Numbered from the stretch's first letter, positions 34,070 to 45,691 are shown. The stretch: DNA of 64,000 bases from Brachypterus glaber (GCA_958510825.1 OY294044.1:99982893-100046892); one strand, 5' to 3'. Made by a program: numbers and translations. Notes: generated by a model not told the origin, from the letters alone.

Positions 34070-34145
34070 CACTAAGTCACTTAGTGCACTTAGTGCGTTT
34101 TACTTGTAGATTATTTCAAATGTTTCTGCACTAAGCGACTTAGTG
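34070..34145. promoter_or_regulatory. Two 17-bp palindromes upstream of a candidate start codon
   Basis: CACTAAGTCACTTAGTG (34070-34086) and CACTAAGCGACTTAGTG (34129-34145) are near-identical palindromes 59 bp apart. A half copy GCACTTAGTGCG overlaps the first. They end 84 bp before the ATG at 34229. Their size and pairing suggest a dimeric DNA-binding protein site, inferred from sequence only. Confidence 0.45.
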
Positions 34146-34228
34146 TTTATTTGTTTGCCGAAACGTACATTTTTGTAGTGTTGTTTTTCGTTTTATTTTT
34201 GTATTTTACGAGCTAAATTTAGGTTAAA

Positions 34229-34298
34229 ATGTGTAGTCCGGGTCCCAAAATATTTGCTTTGTTAAAAAACAATGAAGAGCAACCAAAGAAAAACTCAG
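34229..34298 (+). CDS. Candidate first coding exon, hypothetical gene
   Basis: ATG opens a peptide starting MCSPGPKIFALLKNNEEQPK and runs 70 nt to a strong splice donor, CAG|GTAAGAG at 34298/34299. A second exon at 36599-36657 keeps the frame. The peptide is basic and low in hydrophobicity, like the disordered N-termini of some repeated insect gene families. I do not recognise a domain. Intron length would be 2300 bp and includes a TIR element. No further exon is found, so the gene may be truncated or may continue beyond this block. Confidence 0.45.
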
Positions 34299-34800
34299 GT
34301 AAGAGGAAAAATAATTATATGTTATTATTTCTAGAAAAGAGTTAATTTATAAAAATATGATTGCCTAAATGATTTATATGTTATAATATCGCGTTATTTA
34401 TTGTACTGACATACTCATTGAAATTTTGCTATGTTAAAGTTGATGGAATAGAGAACAGAGAAACAGAACTTTACCTGTAAAATGACAGTGCTTTTTAAGT
34501 GTACTTTCGATGTGTAGGTAATAATTTAATTTTCATTTGCATTGGATTTTTATCAGATAATATTTCAAAACTAAATTTGAAGACTTCACACGAAAAATGC
34601 ATGAAAACAATTTCCTTAAGCAAAATGTTTTTTTATATAGAGTAAAAAAATTATGTATAATTCAACATGCACGAACGGTATTTTGAAAGACTATTTCACA
34701 AACAAAATAAGGAAGTATATAATTTTACCATGTTTAATGTTGTTTCATATTTAAATTAAAAATTTTAGAACTAAACAACAATATTACTTTGCAACTATAA

Positions 34801-35951
34801 CACTAGGCAATACGGTTTTTTGCCCCGATTGGAGTCATATGTTTTTTAACTAATTTTGGGTCCCTGAAACCGAATCTGGCCTCATAATATTTCTATTACC
34901 TAAGTTTTCTGAGAAAAATAAGATAAACATTTTAAAAAATCATTATTTTATCCCTCTTTTGTTATAAAATCATGGGAGACAAAAATATTCCAAGGACAAA
35001 TTGGATTCGGCGACTCAATATTAGTTAAAAAATACCCTACTTAAAACATAGAAACTTTAAATTCATAGGTAGAATAAATAGGGATATTATGAAAAAAAAA
35101 ATAAAAAAAAAATGGATAATGTGACAAAACTAAGTAGGGGTGAAGGGTAAGAAGAAGGATGCATAAGGGAACAAGCTTATCGCCACGTACTCATGCTAAA
35201 AATTGTCAAAAATCATGTCAAAAATGAACTAAAAAAATGTCACGTATTATGGTTCTTATGTAATAAAGTAACATTTTTATGATGTAGAATCATTAAAAAA
35301 ACAAAACAAAAAATACACAATGTTTTTTTTATCAATTATTTTTAAATTGGCTTAATTGCATGTACTAAAATTTAAAAAATAAGACGTGCTGAATTTTTTT
35401 AAGGTCAAATTTGATTTCTGCGCCTTTAAATTGATAAGAAAAATATATTTTTTGGGCTCGGGAAAAAAGTTTACACTGTGAACTTTAATTTTATATCTTT
35501 TTCATTTATTTACTTTTTAGGAACAAACTAAGCAAAATAAAAAATATTTGTATAAATATTTTTGTAGAGAATTTTATAACCTACAAATTAAGTTCTATAA
35601 AGTTTTTAAAAAAATTTGATAGTTTTGCCACAAATGAGCAATTAAGTAAACTCTGCACTTACATTTTAACCTTTTTATTTTTTTTTGCGTACTTACTCTG
35701 ACAGTAGGTTCTTGACATATAGATTTTTGAATTCCTCGTATTTTTTTTCATATACACTAAAATTTTCAAAATTCTACTCTTTTTTTTTAAGATTTTGAAA
35801 AAAAACGTCATTATTACCTGAACTTATATCTCAAAAATTTTAGGTGCTGGAATTTTTCTAAGGTCAGATTCGGATTCTACGCCCTCGAATTAGTAAGAAA
35901 AATTTACTTTCCGATCGGGGCAAAAAAAAAGTTGCGATTTGTTGCCTAGTG
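34801..35951. mobile_element. 1151-bp TIR element, CACTAGGCAA termini, TAA TSD
   Basis: CACTAGGCAA at the left and its exact inverse at the right are flanked by TAA (34798-34800 and 35952-35954). The arms continue with TTTTTTGCCCCGAT and CCGAATCTG(G/A)CCT blocks. The CCTGAAACCGAATCTG segment is shared with the element at 38163. A 3-bp TWA-type TSD favours PIF/Harbinger; CAC termini would also allow CACTA. Non-coding. Confidence 0.8.
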
Positions 35952-36598
35952 TAATTAAAAATTTAAATCTCAAATTTTCCGCGCTTTTTAAAACCACGAT
36001 GTTTACTTGTTCGCGAATGTTGCCAAGTCTAAACTTTGCTTGAGGGATATTTTATGCTTGAGATTATTCCAATAAAATAGTTGCTATCATATATTTTAAC
36101 ATTTAAATAAAGATCATTGTTGTTTTTGTTTAGTTTTCCACTAAATACTTTACTGTAAATATATTTTTAATAAATGTTTAAATTAGTTTTGAGTGGCCTG
36201 TTTTTAATACCAAGATTCAATTAAATAAATTAAAATTTATGAATATCAGTGATTTAAAGCTTTTAAGATGGAAAGTGCATAAAATATATTATCTGAAATT
36301 AATTAGGGTTTATACCTAGGATGTTTCGGTAATAAAATAAGCATTTATATTGCTTATCAATAAAAATAAATCAACGAAAGGTAAGCTTCACAAATTAAAA
36401 ACACATTTTGCAAAAATATAACATTTATTAAGATTTCAGTAACTGTCAGTTTCTTGTTTCCATAGTAACCAAGTGATAATTGCACTTCTGCAAAAATTAT
36501 CATTCATTTTGATCTCATTGGTCAAGAAACTAAAAATACAAGGTTTTGATATATCTATATATTGTTTGTGAAATAGTCATTATAATTATTGACTTTAG

Positions 36599-36657
36599 GA
36601 GATGCTTCTTTGCCGGCACAACCGATGGCCTCTGAAAACTGTCTTAGTTCTGACATA
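36599..36657 (+). CDS. Candidate second coding exon, hypothetical gene
   Basis: Begins after the acceptor TTATTGACTTTAG and ends at the donor ACATA|GTAAGC. It joins to exon 34229-34298 in phase (70 + 59 nt = 43 codons) and adds GDASLPAQPMASENCLSSDI. The exit phase is zero. The acceptor polypyrimidine tract is weak. A chance ORF would not usually carry matched splice sites and phase at both ends, but no transcript evidence is available. Confidence 0.4.
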
Positions 36658-37576
36658 GTAAGCAGTTTCATATAATTAATTAAGTAATTATATTATTAAT
36701 TTTGGAAACGTTTTTTACACAATCAAAAATTTCAAACCCTTCTTTTAAAAATCCAGTTTTTGAAAATTTATGTAAACATCTTTTTTCTACTTTATAGTTA
36801 TACATTACGTATAATTAATAGACGGGTTTTAACTTTAAATACTTGTTTTTTATATTATTTTATTGACCTAGTGCTCTTTACTTGTAAGCCGACGATATAG
36901 TATAAAAATATTGTTTAGGGCACTCTGTGTTGAATACTAACAATATTCATTACAGACATGGAATGGACCGTCATATAGAAATTATTTATTTTTAATAAGA
37001 AATATTTTGTTTTGAGTTCTACCCTGTCACTAAATCCGCTGTATTCACGTGCATTTGTTTACACCCACTGTATCTTGAAGTTGAATATACTATACTCTAG
37101 TTCACCTCCCTTACCTTCGGTAAAACTAACACCAGTGAGCCTGTAAACCCTTGTATGCAGTGTTTTTCGATATATAAATAAACCTTCTTAGCATCTTAGC
37201 TCAACCCGAGACGAAGTTACAAGAACTATAATGTGGCGCTTTATAAATATTTTTTATTAGTTATGTTTCAATGTGTTATAGCAAATAAAAATAAACTGAA
37301 TAAATGAATAAATAATAAAAACAAGCCGTGGAGATATCGCACCCGTTACAGAACAGTATCATAACACAAAATTTAAAAAAATATGTTTTTAGTGTAATTA
37401 CTGGTCTTATTTAGATCTACCGATCTGTATAACTGGCATATTACAAAGAACTGCGTTTTCAGACCTTCCTGAGTAGAAATCAGGAAACAAAATTTTTGCC
37501 TTCGTCCGTTTGTCTGTCTGTAATCTCAATAACACCATTTCTAGAAAATATATCGACAAGAGGTTTTTTTTTGCTT

Positions 37577-37784
37577 AGGGGTCGTCCATAAAATACGTCA
37601 CACAACGAAAACTCATACACTTCATACTCCGTTTCTCGCGTTATTAAAGGCTGTAACACCCTCCCTATTGGGGAGGGTAGCCAAAATGTAAAATCTCTAC
37701 AGCCTTTAATAACGCGAGAAACTGGGTATGAAGTATATGAATTTTGGTCAATTTAAGTGACGTATTTTATGGACCCAAACCCCT
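37577..37784. mobile_element. 208-bp hairpin MITE
   Basis: Inverted arms run from AGGGGTCGTCCATAAAATAC to its inverse (TATTTTATGGACCCAAACCCCT) and include the TCGCGTTATTAAAGGCTGTA block. The loop itself is a small hairpin (CCCTCCCTATTGGGGAGGG). The flanking octamers TTTTGCTT and TATTGTTT match only 5 of 8, so the TSD is uncertain. Confidence 0.7.
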
Positions 37785-38162
37785 TATTGTTTCTTATCAT
37801 TTTTCGAAGAACTGATTTTGGGGGTAAATGATTGGGTAATGGGGTAAGAATGGGCAAAAACTCCTATCTTAATTTTTTGTTGGTTATAATTAACTTAATT
37901 ATTATTGGATGTTAATGATTTAGCGCTTAAATGTAAGATTTTTTTAAACTGCTCAAAAAATGTAAACAATTTTTTCCTAAAATAAATAGTTTTCGAGACA
38001 TTGGCGTTTAAAGCAGTAAAATACTTGCAACTGTGAATATAGTTTTTTTTGTGTGAAATATTAAATATAATTTGATTAATCTGTTAGTTAATTAGTTTAG
38101 TGTTAATGACTGGGCAAACCATACATTACAAATCTAAATAATAAAGTCATTTACTACGATAA

Positions 38163-38752
38163 CACAGCCACACAAAAAAAGAAAAATTAATATCCAGAGA
38201 CTAGACCAATACATTTTTATATTTTTGGGGTCTCTGAAACCGAATCTGATCTCAGAATTGCTCCATCAGATACCAATTTTTTCTACCCATAAAAACATGC
38301 GAATTTAAGGAATTTTCGCACACTTTTTTAAGTGTAGAATACAATTGTGACTTGTTGGAACAATTCTAAGGTCAGATTCGGTTTCAGCGACCCCGAACAT
38401 ATAAAAATACGTTGGTCTAGTCCCTGGCACTTATTTTTTTTTATTTTTTTTTTGTTGGCTATGCACAGCCACCAAAAAAAAAATTATGTGCCAGAGACTA
38501 GACCAATTTATTTTTATATTTTGGGGGTCGCTGAAATCGAATCTGAGATCAGAATTGCTCCATCAGATCCTAATTTTTTTATACCCATAAAAACATATGA
38601 ATGTAAGTAATTTTCGCACCCTTTTTTTAAGTGTAAAAAAAAATTCTATCAGATGGAGCAATTCTGAGGTCAAATTCGGTTTCAGCGATCCCGAAACTAT
38701 AAAAATGCGTTGGTCTAGTCCCTGGATATTATTATTTTTTTATGTGGCTGTG
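38163..38752. mobile_element. Head-to-tail dimer of a TIR element, TAA TSD
   Basis: Two units (38163-38463 and 38464-38752) each run from CACAGCCAC through CCAGAGACTAGACCAAT to GGTCTAGTCCCTGG and a GGCTRTG end. They abut with no spacer. The whole is flanked by TAA (38160-38162 and 38753-38755). It shares CCGAATCTGA(T/C)CTCAGA-type sequence with the 34801 element. Confidence 0.78.
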
Positions 38753-39413
38753 TAATAATCAACCAGCCATCTCAAATAGGCGAGAATACTTTCCCATAAA
38801 TATATATAATAAGGAAAAGTTTTGGTTGTCCGTAATTTAATTATAATGTACCTAGTAATAAGGTTATTGGCATTTTGGGGAAGAGGGGGTTCATGAAAGA
38901 AAAAATGTGTCCAGAAATAATTTTTTAAAGTTGTATAGTCTGCAGCCAGATTTGGATTCAGCGGGTCAAAAATTAAAAACAAAACAATGTTTAAAATCTT
39001 TTATTTTCTATAACTATTATTATTTTAGTGTTGCAGGTTTATGATGATTTTAAAAAGTTTACGCACAACATACAACAAGGACTTGCAAATTGACCTCAGG
39101 AACACTTAAAACACTTAAAGTACACTAAAACAAAATTGTGTAAATTTTTACTTTGCTAAAGCATTTTTTTCTGACTAATTAGATTTTATGTTTTTATACT
39201 TATAAAGTACTTATTTTTGTCCTGGAAAGGGGTCATAATTTTTCCCAGAAGTGAAGGGAACATTGCTAGAATGCACAGTAAACTTGGAAAACCAGAAGTC
39301 GGTCAAAAATGTAAATTTATGCATACGACTATTTTTGGTACCGCTGATGACCAATACGATAATAAATATGTTGAAAAAACAAATCCCGCGTCTTTAGGGT
39401 TCGTCCACTTTTA

Positions 39414-39866
39414 CGTTCCCCAAGGAAAGTCTTGCGTTCGTAAAAAAAATTCGAAAAATTTTTATTGCTTTTTTTACGTTTCTGGACGTTTTATATCCAA
39501 AAAAATAGGACTTCCGTCAAAAAAAAAATTCTGTCTGTCGGTAGGTCGGTCTGTCGTTCAGCGTGTCCGGGAAATTTGTGACCACGATAACTTAAGAACG
39601 CTTCGGACTAAAGACTTCAAATTTGGTCCATAGGTTGATTATTCAAAGTTCTAGGCTGGTAAAAATCGGAATGGGGTAAGGGGGTAAAATGGTGTAAAAC
39701 AATTTTTTTTAATTTTTTTTTCAATTTATTTTTTATTTCACGAAAAAAAGAAACTTTTTTTGAATTTTTTTTTTATTTTTTTTATTTTTATTTTTCGTTT
39801 TTCGTTTTTGATTTTAATGAACCTACGTCTATAGGGGAAAGTATTATTTTGTTGGCAGCACTATTT
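39414..39866 (+). repeat. Family Y copy inserted in a palindrome arm
   Basis: Contains GTCGGTAGGTCGGTCTGTCG, GTGTCCGGGAAATTTGTGAC and ACTTCAAATTTGGTCCATAG. The opposite arm lacks it, so the insertion is younger than the palindrome. Boundaries are approximate. Confidence 0.6.
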
Positions 39867-40399
39867 TTATTTTCTTTCGATTTTAATAAAATTTGGTTTG
39901 CTGGTTTCTTGTAATGACTTATGTGTGGATCCATACGCAGATTTAAAATTCAAAATGGCGTAGGAAATAAGGCAAAAAAAGTTTATTAAAAAAACTAAGG
40001 TGCCATTATACCCGACAAAAAAACAAAACTAAATTTTTTTATTGCCTAGTCACTTGCGCAATTAAGACGAATCTTTTGCTGTCTCGATCGTTAAAGTCGG
40101 TCTAGTAGTTTGGGCTTTAGGTTGGAACAAACAAAAAAACAAATACGTACCTATATAAAAAAAAATATTTCGCGTTATTATGGTCGAACTAAATATCCGA
40201 ATTGCTGCCCAAGTGCGGCAAGTAAACAAGTAGCAAAAACATTAAATGGACAAGACAATGTTTTTCTGACCATTAGGATATTAACTTCGACGGGGGTAGG
40301 TTGGGGGTAGTTTATTGAGAGTCCAAATAAAGATCCATTTTCACTTATTGCACGTGGGCAGCAATTTAGCGATTTAATCCCCGAAACGCGAGTTTTGTA

Positions 40400-41127
40400 C
40401 AGAGCGGTCCAAAAGTCACCCCCACCTCTTAACTTTTGAAACAGTTGAGATATCGACTTCAAATTTGGAACTTTTAAATAAGACAACTTAAACTATCTTT
40501 TAGAATATATTTAATACTTCCAGCTCTTAAAATGTGGGCAGGGGAGCATAGGGGCACATTTTTTTTAAATGGAAAGGGGGGTCTTGTAATACATCATTTT
40601 AAAGCTTATAAAATTCTCCATTAAACTCCATATTTATAAATTAAAAAAAGTTGTTTTTGGTTTTAAAATGGGGTTGAAAATGGGTATTAGGTAATGTCAA
40701 AATTCCTCTAAAAAAAACAAATAATTTTTTTAAAATGCCTAATTTCATCATAAAAAAAAGTTAATTATACTTTTAAACTAATTTTAGTTGACATAAATAA
40801 AAATTTATAAAAAAAAACTTAAAAAATCGAATGTTTTAGCACAAAAAATTGAAAAATCAAAACCTTAAAAAACATTTTTAAAAATTTTAAAAATATTGGT
40901 TTAAAAAGAGAATTTTATAAGCTTTAAAATGATGTATCACACGACCCCCCTTTCCATTTAAAAAAATGTCCACCCATGCCCCCCTGCCCACATTTTAAAA
41001 GCTAAAAATATCAAATATATGCTAAAAGATAGTTTAAGTTGTCTTATTTAAGAGTTCTAAATTTTAAGTCGATATCTCAACTCGTTCAAAAGTTAAAAGG
41101 GGAGGGGGTGACCTTTGGACCGCACTG
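40400..41127. mobile_element. 728-bp mariner-like foldback, CAGWGCGGTCCAAA termini
   Basis: The left end CAGAGCGGTCCAAAAGTCAC and inverted right end CAGTGCGGTCCAAAGGTCAC are flanked by TA (40398-40399 and 41128-41129). The arms extend to near the centre (GACCCCCCTTTCCATTTAAA on the right). No transposase. Confidence 0.78.
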
Positions 41128-41601
41128 TATATATTTTTGTTCGTTTGTTTGTTTGTTTCCACCTGAAACCCAAACTACTGCACCAATTTTAACGATTGAG
41201 GCATGCTGCAGCAAAAGATTCGTCTTTATTACGCGAGTGACATAGGTAAAATAAATATTTAGTTTTATTTTTTTGTCGGGTGTTTTGGCACCTTGGTTTG
41301 TTTAATAAACTTTTTTTGCCATATATCCTATGCCATTTTGAATTTTCAACTTATAAGTCATTACAAGAAACCAGCAAACCAAATTTTATCAAAATCAAAA
41401 GAAAATAAGAAAAGTGGACCACCCTAATGGCGCGGGATATGTTTTTTCGCAATTTTTATTATCATATTCGTAATCAGCCGTACCAAAAGTAGTCGTATGA
41501 GAAAATTCACATTTTTGACCGACTTTTTCAAGTTCACTGTGCAATAATTTTTTGACTAGGACGTTTTTTGAAATTTTTTTAAAATTAGATACTACAGTGC
41601 C

Positions 41602-42440
41602 CTAGAATGGTTTTCCGCAAATAAGCTCTCATTAAACAACAAGAAAACTGTCGACATCTTTTTTACTCATAGACCATTACCAAACTTTACAAATCCTGAT
41701 AAAATTAAGTATCTTGGTTTGCTGTTTGACCAAAACTTAAACTGGAACCAGCACATCCATGAGCTTTCTAATTCATTGTCCAGAACTATTTTTGTATTCA
41801 GGAATTTGGTTAAAATGGTCTCTTTAGATGTATTAAAAACAGCTTATTTCGCTCTTTTTGAGTCAAAGGTCACTTATGGTATGATTGCTTGGGGTCATGC
41901 CTCCGGTGTGGAACGAATATTCGGTTTGCAGAGAAAACTTATACGAGTTATGACTGGTTTAGGTTATCAGGCGGATGTAGAGCATAAATTTGTTGATCTT
42001 AATATTATGACTGTGCCCGCTCTTTATATTTATATTTCAGTTTTATATGTAAAATAAAATTTCAGTAAGTATACTCTGCAAACCAATATTCATGATAATG
42101 GTACACGCGCCAGCAATATCAGACTTCCTAGGCTGAGGTTGGAGAGCAGTAAGTTTGGTTCAAATTATTACGGACCAAAATTGTTTAACCATCTTCCATT
42201 TCGTATAAGAAATTTACCCCAAAAGGAATTTAAAATTAATTTAAAGACATTTTTGTTGAGGAGTGCCTTTTACAGTATGGATAAATTTTTAGATCTGAAT
42301 CTTGAAAGTGAGATTTTTTGAAGTGTTTATCATTAAGTGTTTTTATACTGTACTAATTATGTATTTTAACTATTTTAATTATTTTTCAAATATTTGACGT
42401 GTGTAAACTTTGTATCACAAATAAATTAAATTAAACTATT
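41602..42440 (+). pseudogene. 5'-truncated Jockey/CR1-type LINE with one in-frame stop
   Basis: The frame from about 41602 reads LEWFSANKLSLNNKKT, then KYLGLLFDQNLNWNQHI and FALFESKVTYGMIAWG. It hits a TAA at about 42055, then resumes in the same frame (SSKFGSNYYGPKLFNHLP, FKINLKTFLL) to a TGA at 42321. These are the post-catalytic RT parts of ORF2. The 3' end has an AAATTAAATT-type tail near 42425. Dead by truncation and stop. Confidence 0.83.
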
Positions 42441-42449
42441 AAATAGTAT

Positions 42450-42935
42450 AATATTCTAGCGCAGGCGCTGTGAATAATACAATAAAATCTGCCCCTTACT
42501 TTTTCGTGCACATTTGCACCTTCGTCTACTCTGATTATTTTTTTGCCAACGGTATTAAATACAAATGTTGTTATTGTTAACTTCGTGTAGGGCCTACAAC
42601 TTAATTTTTGTCAGACTTTTTAAATAAGAACTTTCGGAGATAACCCGACATTTTTTTAGATTTTAAAAATAAAAAATAAAATAATTAAAAAATTGGCGAA
42701 GGCGCCATCATTGAAAACTGTACGGTCTTAAATAATATTTATTATGAGCATTCCTGTTAAAAAACAGGCTTAACGGCTAGTTAAAAGTAATTTAAATATT
42801 TATATTTAAAAAAAAAAACCAATTTATCATTAGATATGAAACGTCATATTTTTTTACATGCATTACGGTACTTAAATATTAATAATAATTATTATTATAA
42901 TAAATAATAAAATTCTTTCATAAAATATTTGATAG
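42450..42935. other. Interval without a gene
   Basis: AT-rich with two short GC-rich patches containing GGCGCTGTGAA and GGCGAAGGCGCC. No ORF or element boundary supported. Confidence 0.4.
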
Positions 42936-42939
42936 AAGT

Positions 42940-43990
42940 AATATGCCATGAACCGACATGTAATTTTCTGTAAAATTACATAGTGCGTAATTGATAACAC
43001 AAAAAAAAAAAATAGTTATAAACCAGACTATATTTTTTCTACGTATTTTTGGGCGCTGAAAACGAATATGACAATGACAAAATTTCTTGTCCCTCAAAAT
43101 CTTGAGATATAACGCACATTGTTTTTTTTGTATGCATTCAAGGCCAATATTGCTAAACAAAAATGCAGATTGCAGATCTTAAATATCTGCACTAGTAAGT
43201 TTTTTATAGGGCCACAACTTCAGATATGTCACTTTTTTCGTGTTTTTATTTTATATCATTCGAGATATAAATAATACAGATACAGCCAAAAATTTATACA
43301 TGTAATACAACTACATACATATGCTTTATAAAAAAATTACATATATTTTTTTATGTCCCGTGGTGGGGAGTCTGGGGGGTTTAACGTTGTACATGTCAAA
43401 AGAAATATATCATAACATTGTATGATACCCTTAACCAGACTGTTTTTCTCAAGTTTTTTTTAGCGATTTAAAAAGTTTGAAATTAAAAGACCTCCATGAT
43501 CTCTAATTTGTTTCAAAACCACACGCACATGCAAAATTTTATCGTAAAGCTGGTAAAAACCGAAAATATGTTTTTTTTTGTGCAGAACTGGTAAACAAGC
43601 GCTTCAGCGGTCGTACATTTTATAAATAGTAATAAATTTTCAATAAATGAAATGGCGGATTCAATACGTTGGACAAAAATGATTAGTTATAATTAGTTTT
43701 TTTTTTCATAAATATTTAGAAAAACAGTCTGGTTAAGGGTATCAGACAATGTTATTATATAAATCTTTTGAAATGTGCAACGTTAAACCCCCAGACCCCC
43801 ACCACTGGAGATAAAAAAAAATAATATTTTTTTTTTAAAAGCCAGAAAGGGGGATGGGGGGAACCTCCTATCTTGAAATCCAAAAAAGTTGACATTTTTT
43901 ACCTTCTCCCCAAAAATACGTAGAAAAAAATATAGTTTGGTTTACAAAAAACTAACTTTATTTTTTTTTGTACTCCTGTGTAATGGGTGT
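42940..43990. repeat. Nested foldback elements
   Basis: The outer arms (CTACGTATTTTTGGGCGCTG near 43040 and CCAAAAATACGTAGAAAAAA near 43912) are inverted. The inner arms at 43345-43455 and 43715-43830 share TGGGGGGTTTAACGTTG and ATACCCTTAACCAGACTGTT. The outer sequence matches 27030-27190. Confidence 0.68.
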
Positions 43991-44185
43991 AAACCAATGT
44001 TAATTTATGTAAATAATTTTACATTACTGTTGTAATTTTATGTTATTTTAAATTAGTTTACAGCGCTTTAAAAAATGTTATCAGTGTATTAGATTAATTT
44101 ACAATATCTTAAATATATTTACACACATTTACACAAATTCGTATCTCAAAAAAATTATTTTCGGTTCCTTGTACTAATTAACTCC

Positions 44186-44296
44186 GTACATGATGACTGG
44201 TAACTTATACAAGCTCCAATTTATTACTCGAATATAACTTATAAAATAATTGGAATAGTTAATTGGAGTTTGTATATGTTATCATTTATCATGTAC
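44186..44296. repeat. 110-bp hairpin
   Basis: GTACATGATGACTGGTAACT...CTCCAATT is inverted as AATTGGAGTTTGTATATGTT...CATGTAC. It probably is a small MITE. It adjoins the next element. Confidence 0.6.
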
Positions 44297-44446
44297 AGAC
44301 ATAGGCGTAACATAGGCTGGGGGGTTAGCCCCCTTCCCAAATTTTGTTAAGCCCCCCCACCCAAATCAACATATAATATAAAAATTACCTATATATATAT
44401 ATATTATCTTTAATATAAAAGTATAAATGATCCAAGAAGAAAATAA

Positions 44447-44451
<5 letters not shown>

Positions 44452-44486
<35 letters not shown>
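44452..44486. repeat. (TA)n microsatellite
   Basis: Pure TA dinucleotide run next to the 130-bp hairpin. Similar runs lie at 44862-44944 and 45014-45070. Confidence 0.9.
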
Positions 44487-44487
<1 letters not shown>

Positions 44488-44489
<2 letters not shown>

Positions 44490-44617
44490 CTATTGAAAAT
44501 GACGGGTCTGCGCGGGTATAAATGTTGCATAGACCGGACTTGAGCGGGTGAATTTCATCCGCTCAAGTCCGGTTTATGCACCATTTATACCCGCCCAGAC
44601 CCGTCATTTTCAGCAGG
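44488..44617. mobile_element. 130-bp hairpin MITE
   Basis: CCCTATTGAAAATGACGGGT and inverted CCTGCTGAAAATGACGGGT begin arms that continue almost without break through GCGGGTATAAATG and GACCGGACTTGAGCGG to an 11-nt loop. Flanked by TA-rich sequence, so a TA TSD is likely but cannot be distinguished from the microsatellite. Confidence 0.75.
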
Positions 44618-44626
44618 ATATATATA

Positions 44627-44855
44627 CAGGGTGATCAGTAACTACCATGAAGTATTTACCAAAACACCTAAATTTAATTTTACAGAAGTAATAGCCTTTT
44701 AAAAAGTAACGTTTTTGGTGGCACAAAATGTTACTTCCTCTTAATTGCATTTTTTTGAAAACGTTTACACTATATAACATTTTTTTTATGTATTTTTACT
44801 CAAGGAATCCATATTTTTTTTTTTACAAAAAACTAAAAAAAAGTACACATAAAAA

Positions 44856-44947
<92 letters not shown>

Positions 44948-45008
44948 GGCAGACAAAAAGGGCCATTGGGCCTACTTGTCAGGCGTCGGAGCCTACCCAC
45001 CTTTTACT

Positions 45009-45072
<64 letters not shown>

Positions 45073-45554
45073 AAGAAGTATTCACCAAAACACCTAAATT
45101 TAATTTTACAGAAGTAATAGCCTTTTAAAAAGTAACGTTTTTGGTGGCACAAAATGTTACTTCCTCTTAATTGCATTTTTTTGAAAACGCTTGCTCCTAC
45201 AATGTTACACTATATAACATTTTTTATGTATTTTTACTCAAGGAATCCATATTTTTTACAAAAAAACTAAAAAAAGTACACATAAAAAAGTTTGGGGCAA
45301 AATGTGTTAAGCCTAATACATTTTTCCGTCTAGGGACGCCTCTGAATAAATTCAAAAAAATAAGTTAACATAAACTTATTGCCCTTATTAATACTATGCA
45401 AAAGCTCGTCGCTCTAGTTTAAAGGGTACCAGAGTTATTAATTAAAAACAGCCTTTATGGCTGATTTGAGGACCAACCTTTATAAGATTTTTTTTATATT
45501 TTTGGATGTAGAATTACCCCTTAAATTTTGGCATGCCAGTTATTGATCACCTTG
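44627..45554. mobile_element. Mariner-like MITE (CAGGGTGATC family), internally duplicated
   Basis: It starts CAGGGTGATCAGTAACTACC and ends with the inverse of CAAGGTGATCAATAACTGGC plus TA. About 210 bp (44654-44860) is duplicated at 45073-45275, separated by (TA)n, a LINE tail and (TA)n. The first copy lacks GCTTGCTCCTACAATG, which the second retains. The long TYR-ILE ORF over the (TA)n tract is an artefact. Confidence 0.72.
44944..45013 (+). mobile_element. 70-bp LINE 3' tail inside (TA)n
   Basis: TTGGGGCAGACAAAAAGGGC continuing through GGGCC, TTGTC and a TACTACTAC end is the 3' terminus of the RNase H LINE family at 31555-33000. Only the hairpin and tail remain, an extreme 5' truncation. 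It interrupts a TA microsatellite. Confidence 0.75.
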
Positions 45555-45557
45555 TAT

Positions 45558-45691
45558 ACTGCCCTACTACGCTAGAAAGCAGTAACTTCATTTGTCGCAT
45601 AGCAGCGTTTTCAAAATATTACATCAGAGTTGAATTGAAAACGTTGCTATGCGACAAATGGAATTACTGCTTTCTAGCGTAGTAGGGCAGT
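45558..45691. mobile_element. 134-bp near-perfect hairpin MITE
   Basis: ACTGCCCTACTACGCTAGAA and its exact inverse bound arms that also include TTTGTCGCATAGCA(G/A)CG. The loop is about 20 nt. TA lies on both sides. It has cut the end off the mariner-like MITE terminus at 45554. Confidence 0.8.

Larger units (their letters stand above)
33887..36898. mobile_element. Block bounded by TATCGTCGGCTTACAAGTAA inverted repeats
   Basis: TATCGTCGGCTTACAAGTAA at 33887 recurs inverted at 36879-36898, giving terminal repeats of about 27 bp 3.0 kb apart. TA lies at both edges. Inside are a promoter-like palindrome pair, two short exons and a separate 1151-bp insertion. It may be a DNA transposon with the 5' exons of a gene, or a host gene start between two unrelated short repeats. 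Confidence 0.5.
39269..41545. repeat. 2.3-kb palindromic region with two nested insertions
   Basis: Left arm blocks (AAGTCGGTCAAAAATGT, TTTTGGTACCGCTGATGA, TTGGTTTGCTGGTTTCTTGT, ATTCAAAATGGCGTAGGA) recur inverted at 41140-41545. The left arm is interrupted at about 39414-39866 by a family Y copy. The centre holds the mariner-like element 40400-41127 and a small inverted pair (ATTGCTGCCCA(A/C)GTGC) at 40199-40370. Confidence 0.7.

Noticed and set aside
44728..45176. Long ORFs rich in Tyr-Ile
   Set aside because: They are translations of (TA)n microsatellites.
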